A DNA stretch of 20,911 nt from Candidatus Hydrogenedens terephthalaticus JGI OTU-1 (GTDB lineage Bacteria > Hydrogenedentota > Hydrogenedentia > Hydrogenedentales > Hydrogenedentaceae). Numbering within the stretch: position 1 is the stretch's first letter; every line of letters starts with the position of its first letter. A model generated the notes under the pieces. It was not told the DNA's origin and did not search any database. It saw nothing but the letters and a program-made list of their open reading frames with translations. Below, one piece after another: positions 1 to 7,635 of the stretch. Location: positions 1 through 20,911 of the forward strand of contig AWNW01000012.1 in assembly GCA_000493945.1 (NCBI GenBank), written 5' to 3'. The position numbers were made by a program, and so were the translations under genes.

Positions 1-144
1 TATGCGAAGGAGCGGTTGATGAAATTTCATGGGGTAAGTGTTCGATATTTTGAGTATTACCTCAAAGAGTTAGAATTTCGGTATAATCATCGGAGTGAAG
101 ATTTATATACACTCATTTTAACCTCCATCCTCTTGGTGGATTGA
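1..144 (+). CDS. C-terminal end of an IS1595-like (ISXO2-type) transposase, cut by the window edge
   Basis: Frame 1 is open from the first base to a TGA at 142-144 and gives 47 residues. The segment KFHGVS followed by YLKELEFRYNHR is what I know from the C-terminus of IS1595-family DDE transposases, where a Tyr/Arg-rich helix ends the catalytic domain. Only this tail is in the window, so the catalytic DDE residues, the start and the left end of the element are out of view. I could not identify a terminal inverted repeat downstream. The gene may be intact outside the window or may be a remnant. It marks this edge as accessory DNA next to repeats. Confidence 0.6.
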   Translation, partial: YAKERLMKFHGVSVRYFEYYLKELEFRYNHRSEDLYTLILTSILLVD

Positions 145-190
145 AATAGATAATCACTTTAAGTTAAATAGATACAAAATTTAATCAAGA

Positions 191-230
191 TTGACATGGG
201 ACATATCCAGCCGATTTATGTTTTTATAAG
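191..230 (+). promoter_or_regulatory. Perfect -35 hexamer without a convincing -10
   Basis: TTGACA at 191-196 matches the sigma-70 -35 consensus exactly. At 17-18 bp spacing the -10 positions read ATTTAT or TTTATG, each only 3 of 6. A better TATAAG at 225-230 is too far away. It could be a weak outward promoter behind the transposase gene, but it leads only into the repeat tract. Confidence 0.15.
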
Positions 231-254
231 GTGAACTTTTCATCTAATCCCCCC

Positions 255-490
255 GACTCATTAGTCTCCTCCGTCCCCTTCGTCTTATTCGTCCCATCTG
301 TCCCATTCGTCACCTCTGCATCCGTCTCATCCGTCCCATCCGCCTCTCTGTTCCCTCCGTCCCATCTGTCTCATCCGTCCCTATGCCCCATCCGTCCCGT
401 TCGTCTCCTCTGCCATCCGTCCCATCTGTCCCCTTCGTCTCATTCGTCCCATGTGTCTCATATGCCCCATCTGTCCCATAAGTCCCCCAA
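255..490. repeat. Degenerate 9-bp tandem repeat tract (TCCCATCYG-type units)
   Basis: About two dozen imperfect 9-bp units run head to tail, for example TCCCATCTG, TCCCATTCG, TCTCATCCG and TCCCATCCG. A few units are one or two bases longer or shorter. One strand is pyrimidine-rich and the other reads CGGATGGGA or CAGATGGGA. The 9-bp period keeps reading frames open, producing a Val-Pro-Ser/Phe low-complexity translation. There is no Shine-Dalgarno site or plausible start, so I treat the tract as non-coding. The same family recurs on the other strand at 14258-14345. Confidence 0.85.
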
Positions 491-531
491 AAAACCCGCC
501 TCCTTGGCAAGGTCGCCACGAATGTATGACG

Positions 532-572
532 AATTAAATACCCAGAAGCGTCCCCGCTTTGGGTATTTAATT
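532..572. repeat. Long palindrome with a tetraloop
   Basis: AATTAAATACCCA (532-544) pairs perfectly with TGGGTATTTAATT (560-572). Inside it, AAGCG (546-550) pairs with CGCTT (555-559), with a one-base bulge at 545 and a four-base loop at 551-554. That is an 18-bp stem with one bulge. No T-run follows, so it is not a standard intrinsic terminator. It could be a REP/MITE-type hairpin linked to the neighbouring mobile DNA. Confidence 0.7.
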
Positions 573-595
573 TTGCGCCATTATAAAATGTCTTG

Positions 596-634
596 TAGGG
601 GCGATTGGCAATCGCCCTATTAGCCTTGCCCCTA
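596..634. repeat. REP-like nested inverted repeat
   Basis: GGGCGATT (599-606) pairs with AATCGCCC (610-617) around a 3-base loop. An outer arm TAGGGGC (596-602) can instead pair with GCCCCTA (628-634). Short palindromes built on TAGGGGCGATT...AATCGCCCCTA are a common type of dispersed intergenic element in bacteria. I infer the same here but cannot test copy number. Confidence 0.5.
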
Positions 635-699
635 TAGTGTAACAAATAAAAAACAATTATTATTACTATTCGTATTTAAAAAATTTATTTGTTTAATGC

Positions 700-729
700 T
701 TGAAAATAAAAAGTTAACTGTTTTAAAAT
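700..729 (+). promoter_or_regulatory. Probable sigma-70 promoter for the Sel1-repeat gene
   Basis: TTGAAA (700-705) and TAAAAT (724-729) are separated by 18 bp, about 50 bp before the start codon at 777. The -35 matches 5 of 6 and the -10 matches 5 of 6 consensus bases. The region is AT-rich, so chance matches are possible. Confidence 0.45.
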
Positions 730-776
730 AAAAGGAAGGTATTTATGTAAAATATTAAAAAAAGGAGGAATATATT

Positions 777-2630
777 ATGTTTGGAAGTTTTCATATCAAT
801 ATAGCCGAAGAAGATACCATTTGTCTTGCACAGTCTTTGAATTTGATGTCGGTGTCTATTTATAAGATTATTGGAACTCAGGACCGTGTTTTCTTAGACC
901 TGGAATATAATAATATCATCAGAAATCTGAAGTTTGAACTGATTAAGAGAAAATTAAGTTCTGTTAGAGACATTAACAATCTTTATAAACAAATCATGGA
1001 TGAAATTGGGGAATTCACACTATCTAATAATGAACGGGAAGAGGTTTTAAATCAATTGGAAAAAGAAAAAAGAAGGGTATTGTGGAAAAATGTTGCTGGA
1101 ATTTGGGTGGAGGATAGTTTATTTGGAACATTGCCTATTTCTTTGGTTCAATCGGGGATAAGTGCTTATTTTAATTATCGAGAACTTAAGTCGGAGATAG
1201 AAGAATTGGAAGAGGAACTATGGGAACTGGAAAAAAACATGGTAGCAAGGATGAGCAGGTTATGGACGAAATGGTTACAATTGTGTTTCAATATCTCTTT
1301 TGTTTATAACTTTGAAGGGAAAGGTTTAAGAATTATTAGCGAAGACATAATCAGAGAATACCTGAAAGCGGAACAGGAACAAAATCTTAAAAGGTCTATA
1401 AGCTGTTTTCAAAAGTTGGAACAGAGTGATGTTTTTAATCAATCCTATCCCCCATTTTGGTTAAGTTATGCTACGAAAGCCGACAAAGCAGGCGATGCTA
1501 AAACGCGTGACCAATGCTTAACAAGGTTTTTTGAGACCCATCGCAATATTTTAACTAAAGACCCCATTTATAGTAAGGCGTGTATGCTTCAAATTCAATC
1601 CCTTTATCAACAAGATCTGCAATTAAAAGATGATAAGATACGGCAGGAGATAGAAACATTAACAAGAACAGCGGAAAAACATATTGAAGATACAGATGGT
1701 TTGGGTAGAATATTTTTATCTACCATATATCAGGAATTAGGCAAACCGGAAGATGCTCGACGAGGTTTAGAGGTGAATATTGCGAAGAGTATGGATATAG
1801 AATTATCGCAACGGGCTTTAACCAATTTACAGAATAAAAAAAGTATATTAACAGGCTTTTACCAGTTATTGGATTCACTAATCGCAAAAGATGCCGATGC
1901 TAAAGAAATGTCTTTGGAGCAATTGAAGCAATTAGCTGATAAAGGTAAACATCTTGCTATGAATATAATTGGAAAAAAATATTACTATGGTAGAGGAGTG
2001 CGAAAAAATTATAAAAAGGCTCGAGAGTGGTATGAGAAAGCAGCGGAGAAAGGAAATGCCGATGCGATGTTTTCCCTTGGCTTGATGTATGAGAACGCTA
2101 AAGGGGTGTCCAGAGATTATGGCAAGGCTCGAGAGTGGTATGAGAAAGCGGCGGAGAGAGGAAATGCCGATGCGATGTTTTCTCTTGGCTTGATGTATAA
2201 CAAAGCCGAAGGAGTGCCCAAAGATTATGAAAAGGCGATATATTGGTACGAAAAAGCCGTGGAAAAAGGGCAAGACGATGCCATGTTTTGTCTTGGATGG
2301 CTATATTACTATGGAGAAGGGGTGCCTGTAGATTACGCAAAAGCGAAGGTATTATTTGAAAAAGCAGTTAGAAGAGGAAATGCCGATGCGATGCTGTGGC
2401 TTGGATATATGTATGAAAATAGTCAAGGAGTGCCAGAGGATAGAGTATTAGCTTATGCTTATTACATTTTATCCGATAAAAAGGAAATAATTTATTGTGA
2501 ATACGATACGCGTAAGGCTAAGATCTGTATGGATAATTTATACGAGATGTTAACTAAAGAGGAAATTCGTGAGGCGGAGGAAATCGCCGATTCCTGGAAG
2601 GAAGGGCTATTACTGAAAAGGCTGAAGTAG
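777..2630 (+). CDS. Sel1-repeat (TPR-like) protein with unrecognised N-terminal region
   Basis: The ATG at 777 follows an excellent AGGAGG site, and the protein has 617 residues. Residues 391-570 hold five consecutive 36-residue Sel1-like repeats of the type NADAMFSLGLMY...GV..DY.KA..WYEKAAE.G. Such alpha-helical solenoids are protein-protein interaction scaffolds. Residues 1-390 show no family I know. They include a Glu/Lys-rich heptad-like stretch near 130-155 that could be a coiled coil, and helical TPR-like sequence near 200-370. I see no signal peptide or clear membrane segment, so it is probably cytoplasmic. The gene stands alone between the repeat-rich edge and an exported protein gene. 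Sel1 proteins often act in signalling, secretion or stress, but nothing here selects one of these roles. Confidence 0.85.
   Translation: MFGSFHINIAEEDTICLAQSLNLMSVSIYKIIGTQDRVFLDLEYNNIIRNLKFELIKRKLSSVRDINNLYKQIMDEIGEFTLSNNEREEVLNQLEKEKRRVLWKNVAGIWVEDSLFGTLPISLVQSGISAYFNYRELKSEIEELEEELWELEKNMVARMSRLWTKWLQLCFNISFVYNFEGKGLRIISEDIIREYLKAEQEQNLKRSISCFQKLEQSDVFNQSYPPFWLSYATKADKAGDAKTRDQCLTRFFETHRNILTKDPIYSKACMLQIQSLYQQDLQLKDDKIRQEIETLTRTAEKHIEDTDGLGRIFLSTIYQELGKPEDARRGLEVNIAKSMDIELSQRALTNLQNKKSILTGFYQLLDSLIAKDADAKEMSLEQLKQLADKGKHLAMNIIGKKYYYGRGVRKNYKKAREWYEKAAEKGNADAMFSLGLMYENAKGVSRDYGKAREWYEKAAERGNADAMFSLGLMYNKAEGVPKDYEKAIYWYEKAVEKGQDDAMFCLGWLYYYGEGVPVDYAKAKVLFEKAVRRGNADAMLWLGYMYENSQGVPEDRVLAYAYYILSDKKEIIYCEYDTRKAKICMDNLYEMLTKEEIREAEEIADSWKEGLLLKRLK
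2016..2197 (+). repeat. Near-identical 108-bp direct repeat inside the Sel1 gene
   Basis: Bases 2016-2090 and 2124-2198, exactly 108 bp apart, differ at only about three positions over 75 bases. The other Sel1 units are much more diverged in DNA. This indicates a recent one-unit duplication or gene conversion within the coding array. The period is 36 codons, so unit gain or loss keeps the frame. Confidence 0.8.
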
Positions 2631-2840
2631 TTTCCCAAATGGGTAAAATATGGGTAAAGGTAACAGCTTGTATTTGTTCTATTTGAGTTAACCTGGTTTG
2701 GACGGAATAAAGACAACTTTTTTGATGGGATAGTATAATTTATTGGTAAATCTTATATAATAGATTAAAAATAGATGTTTTTAAGTAAGTGATTTATTTC
2801 TTTATTACAGATTTTAGTGGTTATATAGGGAGAAAAGGTT

Positions 2841-5486
2841 ATGAAGAAAGAAGCAAGTTGTTTTCTAATGTTTCTTGTCGTTCTTTGTCCTTGTATTTTG
2901 TCCTATTCGGGTTCTTTATGTGAAACGGATATATTTGTCCCTGTGTGGAGGATGGATAATCCTATCGTTATACATTCTTACGATACGGAACTTAGTACAT
3001 ATTCTTTAGAGATACCCCCATTTGAGAAGAAAATGGATATGATTTTAGTTATGAAGTTTAAAGCTCGATTGCATACAGATACCCCAGGGGGTTGGAATGA
3101 ATATTTGGGAATTGAAATAAATGGACAAAAATTAGATAAGCAAACTTCTTTTTCAGAGCAGGCAAGTGGATATAATCGTCTTATTAATCGCGGAAGTGTA
3201 TTTAAGACAAAGCTTGGCGAACAAGAATGGTGGAGTTCAAGGGATGGCTATCCTGTGCTTATTACCTTTTTTGGGAATGGTGAAACTTTAGATGAGCGTA
3301 TATTAGATTGTCGAGAAGAAGGGTATTTGTATTTATTAAATATTTCAGATGTGGCTAATTATGTTGAGGTAGGTGCCGATGAGAGAATTGAAAAGGCAGA
3401 AAAGAATAGGATTGTTTTTGTCAATACATATATGAATAAAAATGTTCCGGGCAAAAATATAGATATGGTGATTGAAAACCTTGAGATAGGTTACCTACCG
3501 AAATCGTTTGTTGAAAAATATTCAAAGCCCGAAATGACTACCTATGCAAAGGTAAATGCGAAGGAAAGTATTTCTACAGGAGCCTATACGGTTAATATAG
3601 GGGAATGGGGTGAAACAGAGATTCAAACAGGAGAAGGGAAATATCTACTTGTCAGCACTTATTCATACCCATCAGAAAAAATAGGTTTTCTTTCTTTTGA
3701 TTCTGCATGTGAGAAAACCCCGGATTGGAAGGTAGATGTTCGAAAACTTACGGATAATCGGTTGTCTATCACGGCATCAGGGAAGGATTATTCGATTATC
3801 CGTAATATTGACACAGAGAGCGAGAAAGTGATTATCAAAGAAACTATTACAAATAAAAATGATGAACCTATTGGAGTTATTATTGCTCATCAAATTATTC
3901 TGGAAGATATGCCCGTTCATTATAGGATAGTGGGTCTTGAAGATATAGAAAGATTCGCAGGGGTAGCAGAGAATCCAACTATTTTTATGGCATATAGGGA
4001 CACATCGTTAGGTTTCTTAGCAGAGGATAATGTACTGCGGGCACAAGGTGAGATATCCAAGAAGCGTAATATGTTTCAATATACGACGAAGCATTTTGGA
4101 TTGGACAAGGGCAAGAGTTATTCTTTCCATTTTTCATTGTATCCGTTTCAAAAGGGAGATTATTTTACCTTTATTAATAAGGTGCGCAAAGAATGGGGTG
4201 TAAATCATACCGTTGAGGGACCGTTTGCTTTCTCAGACCAGGTTATACCCGGACGGAAAATTAAAATATATACGGTGGGTCCATGGTTGGATTACTATAC
4301 TATAAATCCAGAGACGGGTAAGATATACACAAGGGAAGATTATAAGAAGAAGATGAAACTTATTAAAGACAGAATTAAACAAGCCCAGCCTGATGCTTTG
4401 ATATTGGGTCAAACGGAGACTAATTTATACACCATAGATAAACAGAGTATTAAAGGTGGTGAAATCCTTCCGGGAGGTTCTATGCCACGCACTGGAAAAT
4501 ATGGAGAAATACTTGATAAAACACAAAGCGAGGTATTAAAAGCAGGTATTAATGGCTGGTTGGATTCAATCTTACAAACGGAAGATGGCAGAGTTATTGT
4601 AGATACTTATTATCCGAATAGAGCAGATACACTAAATCTAATGGTATATCTCGAGAAGGATAATTACCGCTATAAGTTTTTTAAAAATCAGATAGATTTT
4701 CTGATGGATGAGGTTGGTTTGGATGGTGTGTATATTGACCAATTTACTCTGAATTGGGGACCCATTGGAAGAGCTGATAGGCATACTTATGAGAAATGGG
4801 ACGGTTATACGGTAGACATTGACGAGGTAACGGGAAAAATTACACGAAAATATACCGATTGTGGGCTTATGGGTGCGGAAGCAAGAAAAGATATCCTCAA
4901 TTATATTGTAAACAAAGGGGGAATCTCGGTAGTCAACAGTTTTCCAAGTGCTAATGAAGAACAAAATGTCCCAAAAGTATTTCGATTTGCTGAATTTGAA
5001 AATGACCCTGCAAATCCACTGACCTACATAGACAAAAAGCCACCGTTAACGGTCTACTGTGCCAAAGGGCACCTGTCTACGCCTATTATTTTAGGTATCC
5101 GACCGCAACGATTTAATGAAGAAGGAAAGAAAAGATGTGCAGAAATTATTATAAAATCGGTAATTACTGCATTAAGAAACGGCTTGTTGTATTACTATTA
5201 TGGTGATATTATTCCATCGGAAGGAGAAGGGGCTGGTGAATATGGACCCATAAACCACATGTTCCCATTTACACCTGTTGAAATCAATGAAGGTTATCTG
5301 ATTGGCGAGGAACGAATTATAACTTCTGTTTCAAAAACATTTACATGGGATAAAGAACCTCAAGTTTTCCTTTTTGATTTGAAAGGGAGACAAATCCCTC
5401 ATAATTTTAAGATAACTAAGGAAGAAGGTCACTTCGTTGTTGATGTAAACTTAAATGATTGGAACCAGATTGCCGTTATCGAATAG
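2841..5486 (+). CDS. Exported glycoside-hydrolase-like protein (TIM-barrel type), family not recognised
   Basis: The start at 2841 follows a GGGAGAAAAGG Shine-Dalgarno region. The 881-residue protein opens with Lys-Lys and a hydrophobic stretch (about 7-25), which I read as a signal peptide. Residues 30-460 look beta-rich and suggest sandwich domains. Residues 470-780 look like an alpha/beta barrel, with the strand DGVYIDQF at 628-635. Asp633 sits where glycosidase barrels carry a catalytic acid, and FAEFEND (716-722) could supply another. The last 90 residues look like the beta-sandwich that often closes such enzymes. Aromatic and Asp-rich loops fit carbohydrate binding. I cannot assign a GH family or substrate, and a non-catalytic role is possible. 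It has 210 bp of upstream space and no operon partner. Confidence 0.75.
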   Translation: MKKEASCFLMFLVVLCPCILSYSGSLCETDIFVPVWRMDNPIVIHSYDTELSTYSLEIPPFEKKMDMILVMKFKARLHTDTPGGWNEYLGIEINGQKLDKQTSFSEQASGYNRLINRGSVFKTKLGEQEWWSSRDGYPVLITFFGNGETLDERILDCREEGYLYLLNISDVANYVEVGADERIEKAEKNRIVFVNTYMNKNVPGKNIDMVIENLEIGYLPKSFVEKYSKPEMTTYAKVNAKESISTGAYTVNIGEWGETEIQTGEGKYLLVSTYSYPSEKIGFLSFDSACEKTPDWKVDVRKLTDNRLSITASGKDYSIIRNIDTESEKVIIKETITNKNDEPIGVIIAHQIILEDMPVHYRIVGLEDIERFAGVAENPTIFMAYRDTSLGFLAEDNVLRAQGEISKKRNMFQYTTKHFGLDKGKSYSFHFSLYPFQKGDYFTFINKVRKEWGVNHTVEGPFAFSDQVIPGRKIKIYTVGPWLDYYTINPETGKIYTREDYKKKMKLIKDRIKQAQPDALILGQTETNLYTIDKQSIKGGEILPGGSMPRTGKYGEILDKTQSEVLKAGINGWLDSILQTEDGRVIVDTYYPNRADTLNLMVYLEKDNYRYKFFKNQIDFLMDEVGLDGVYIDQFTLNWGPIGRADRHTYEKWDGYTVDIDEVTGKITRKYTDCGLMGAEARKDILNYIVNKGGISVVNSFPSANEEQNVPKVFRFAEFENDPANPLTYIDKKPPLTVYCAKGHLSTPIILGIRPQRFNEEGKKRCAEIIIKSVITALRNGLLYYYYGDIIPSEGEGAGEYGPINHMFPFTPVEINEGYLIGEERIITSVSKTFTWDKEPQVFLFDLKGRQIPHNFKITKEEGHFVVDVNLNDWNQIAVIE

Positions 5487-5530
5487 ACTAACTTTTTAAG
5501 AGTTGCGTTTTATATCTTTGTTTGTTTGTA

Positions 5531-6175
5531 TCAGTCGGTTGTTTCGGATAAAAGGATATGTTGCAGTTCTTCCGGTGTATGAACAAGGTGATGGGGTTTT
5601 GCTTTAGTTAGCCGTTCTACTTCGTGCCAGCCCCATGTTACTGCAATGGTAATAGCCCCGGCTTCTTTGCCTTCATAAACATCACCGCTTGTATCGCCGA
5701 TATAATAGGCAATGGCTTTGGGATGTTTTTTCCAGACCCGCTTGATTTTCTTTACTTTACTGGTTTCCACATCAGCCCCGAGGATATCCCGAATGTTATC
5801 AATTCCTTCACGGAGCAAAAACCTCTGCACGGCTTCTGTAAGGTTAGAACTAATAATATATACAGGATATTTTGCGGAGAGATGGTGGAGCATTTCCCGT
5901 ATTCCATCAAAAGCAGAGACGCTATCATTGGCTTTTGCGATACGCGGTTGAAACCTATTAAACAATTCGCGTAATTTCCACGGAGGGAAACCTATCTTGA
6001 TAACATTGAATAAAAGATTTCCTTCAAATAAGTTTAAGAAGGCGTCCTTAGAATTCAATCGGTCAAATCCCATTTCTGAGCATGCGGCGGTAAATTCGCG
6101 GAAGAAAACTTCAAAAGAATCTGCGATAACACCATCAAAATCAAATAGGATTAGTTTCTCTGTCATGGTTGCCAT
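5531..6175 (-). CDS. HAD-superfamily hydrolase, phosphoglycolate-phosphatase-like
   Basis: The 214-residue protein carries the HAD motifs in order. Motif I is DFDGV with Asp12 as expected nucleophile and Asp14 as acid/base. Motif II is the Ser in YIISSN, motif III the Lys-rich SKVKKIKRVW segment, and motif IV is GDTSGD. The helical cap between motifs I and II fits subfamily I, such as phosphoglycolate phosphatase or beta-phosphoglucomutase. The substrate is not predictable. The first Met (MATM) is favoured because an AGG lies upstream of it; the second Met, three codons in, has no such site. The gene is transcribed away from yebC, and its end converges with the exported-protein gene across a gap of about 44 bp. 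Confidence 0.9.
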   Translation of the reverse strand: MATMTEKLILFDFDGVIADSFEVFFREFTAACSEMGFDRLNSKDAFLNLFEGNLLFNVIKIGFPPWKLRELFNRFQPRIAKANDSVSAFDGIREMLHHLSAKYPVYIISSNLTEAVQRFLLREGIDNIRDILGADVETSKVKKIKRVWKKHPKAIAYYIGDTSGDVYEGKEAGAITIAVTWGWHEVERLTKAKPHHLVHTPEELQHILLSETTD

Positions 6176-6235
6176 TAAAAACCTGTTATTTATAAATTGG
6201 AAAAATGTTAAAATAACCTTAAAAATATGTGCATG

Positions 6236-6265
6236 ATTATAATCTTATTGCTATAATAATTTCGA
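6236..6265 (-). promoter_or_regulatory. Probable promoter for the HAD hydrolase gene
   Basis: Read on the minus strand, TCGAAA (6265-6260) and a perfect TATAAT (6241-6236) are 18 bp apart, about 60 bp upstream of the start codon. It interleaves with the opposing yebC promoter. Confidence 0.45.
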
Positions 6266-6277
6266 TTTTGATATAAT
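6248..6277 (+). promoter_or_regulatory. Probable promoter for yebC-ruvC
   Basis: TTGCTA (6248-6253) and a perfect TATAAT (6272-6277) are 18 bp apart, which leaves a leader of roughly 55 bases before yebC. Its hexamers interleave with the minus-strand promoter of the HAD gene. Confidence 0.5.
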
Positions 6278-6337
6278 TGTAATTTAGCAAAAAAATAATG
6301 TTTAACTTAAACAACAGGGAAATTATGGAGAAAACCG

Positions 6338-7087
6338 ATGTCAGGACATTCTAAATGGGCTACCATTAAACACAAGAAGAGTGCTTTGGATGCAAAAAGA
6401 GGAAAGATTTTCTCAAAATTGGCGAAAGAAATCTCAATAGCCGTGAAGATGGGTGGTCCTGACCCGGAAGCCAATTCGCGACTTCGCACCGTTTTAATCG
6501 CATGTCGAAATGCTAATATGCCGAAGGACAACATCGAACGGGCTATTAAGCGTGGTTCGGGTGAAGGTGGTGAAAGTTACGAAGAAGTTCGCTATGAATG
6601 TTATGGACCTGCGGGTGTGGCTATTGTCGTTGATGTTTTGACAGATAACAAACGGCGAACCGTTGCCGATATTCGTCATGTCGTTACCAAACATGGCGGG
6701 ACAATGGCAGAAGCCGGTGCGGTGTTGTGGAATTTTGACCAGAAAGGTCTGATTACCGTTAAGAAAGAAAATTTATCTGAAGATGATATTATGGAAAAGG
6801 CGTTGGAAGCCGGTGCAGAGGATGTAGACACAGAAGGCGAAATGTATGAAGTATATACCGCACCGAATGATTTGCATACAGTCCTGCAAAATTTTGAAAA
6901 GATGAATCTTCCCATCGGTGAAGCCAAACTTACCTTAAAGCCCAAAAATCTAATCTCCGTCGAAAACAAGTCCGCCGCTTCTGTGCTGAAACTTATGGAA
7001 GCACTGGAAGATATGGATGATGTCCAAGATGTTTATACAAATCTGGACATTACGGATGAGGCTGTGGCGGAGGCAATGTCGGAATAA
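6338..7087 (+). CDS. yebC: YebC/PmpR-family protein
   Basis: The 249-residue protein begins MSGHSKWATIKHKK, the hallmark N-terminus of the YebC/TACO1 family, and has the usual length. Conserved stretches such as NMPKDNIERAIKRG and YECYGPAGVAI follow. The family was described as DNA-binding regulators (PmpR) and more recently as translation factors that relieve ribosome stalling at proline-rich sequences. A GGAG lies eight bases before the ATG. The gene is followed after 8 bp by ruvC, the commonest bacterial neighbour of yebC, so the two are almost certainly co-transcribed. Confidence 0.97.
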   Translation: MSGHSKWATIKHKKSALDAKRGKIFSKLAKEISIAVKMGGPDPEANSRLRTVLIACRNANMPKDNIERAIKRGSGEGGESYEEVRYECYGPAGVAIVVDVLTDNKRRTVADIRHVVTKHGGTMAEAGAVLWNFDQKGLITVKKENLSEDDIMEKALEAGAEDVDTEGEMYEVYTAPNDLHTVLQNFEKMNLPIGEAKLTLKPKNLISVENKSAASVLKLMEALEDMDDVQDVYTNLDITDEAVAEAMSE

Positions 7088-7095
7088 TCAGAGTA

Positions 7096-7581
7096 ATGAT
7101 TGCCCTCGGATTTGACCCCGGCTTATCAACTACGGGTTATGGACTCGTTAAAAAAGAAGGCTCACGCTATTTCTATATTTCCCACGGGACGATCCGAACA
7201 CCTGCTATAAATATAGCCGAACGACTGGCTATCATTTATCAAAATGCCTTGGAATTAATAAAAGAGCATAAGCCCGATACAATTGGGATAGAACGGATCT
7301 ATTTTGAGAAAAATGTAACCAATGGGATATATGTTGCACAGGCACGCGGTGTCCTTTTGCTTGCAACGGCTCATCAGCAGGTGCCCGTGGTTGAATTCAG
7401 TCCGACGGAAGTTAAAATAGCCCTTGTCGGATATGGTAGAGCGGAGAAAATACAGGTTCAAAGTATGGTGCAGAGGCTTTTATCGTTAGATGAAATTCCC
7501 CGACCCGATGACGCTGCAGATGCCCTTGCTATTGCTATCTGTTCATTAAATATGAAACCTATTTATCCGGGAAATATTTAA
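7096..7581 (+). CDS. ruvC: Crossover junction endodeoxyribonuclease RuvC
   Basis: RuvC resolves Holliday junctions by paired nicks on the RuvAB-junction complex. The 161-residue length is normal. The acidic active site is visible: Asp7 in GFDPGL, Glu66 in IGIER, and Asp139 and Asp142 in DDAADALA. All four catalytic carboxylates of the RNase-H-like fold are therefore present. The start lies 8 bp after the yebC stop and probably depends on translational coupling, because only a weak GGA is upstream. The ruvA and ruvB genes, which often follow, are absent, since menG/ubiE comes next on the other strand. Confidence 0.97.
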   Translation: MIALGFDPGLSTTGYGLVKKEGSRYFYISHGTIRTPAINIAERLAIIYQNALELIKEHKPDTIGIERIYFEKNVTNGIYVAQARGVLLLATAHQQVPVVEFSPTEVKIALVGYGRAEKIQVQSMVQRLLSLDEIPRPDDAADALAIAICSLNMKPIYPGNI

Positions 7582-7635
7582 AAATAAGATTTGCATTATC
7601 CCGCATTTTTGATTGCTGATTGTGAGTTTATTTGT

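Noticed and set aside
532..572. Intrinsic terminator at the long palindrome
   Set aside because: The stem is strong but no T-run follows on either strand at the expected place.
231..645. Overlapping open frames on both strands over the repeat tract (130 and 111 codons)
   Set aside because: The 9-bp period keeps frames open and yields low-complexity Val/Pro/Ser or Thr/Gly/Asp strings. There is no ribosome site.
1932..2340. Minus-strand open frames inside the Sel1 repeats
   Set aside because: They mirror the repeat structure of the sense gene and have no start signals.
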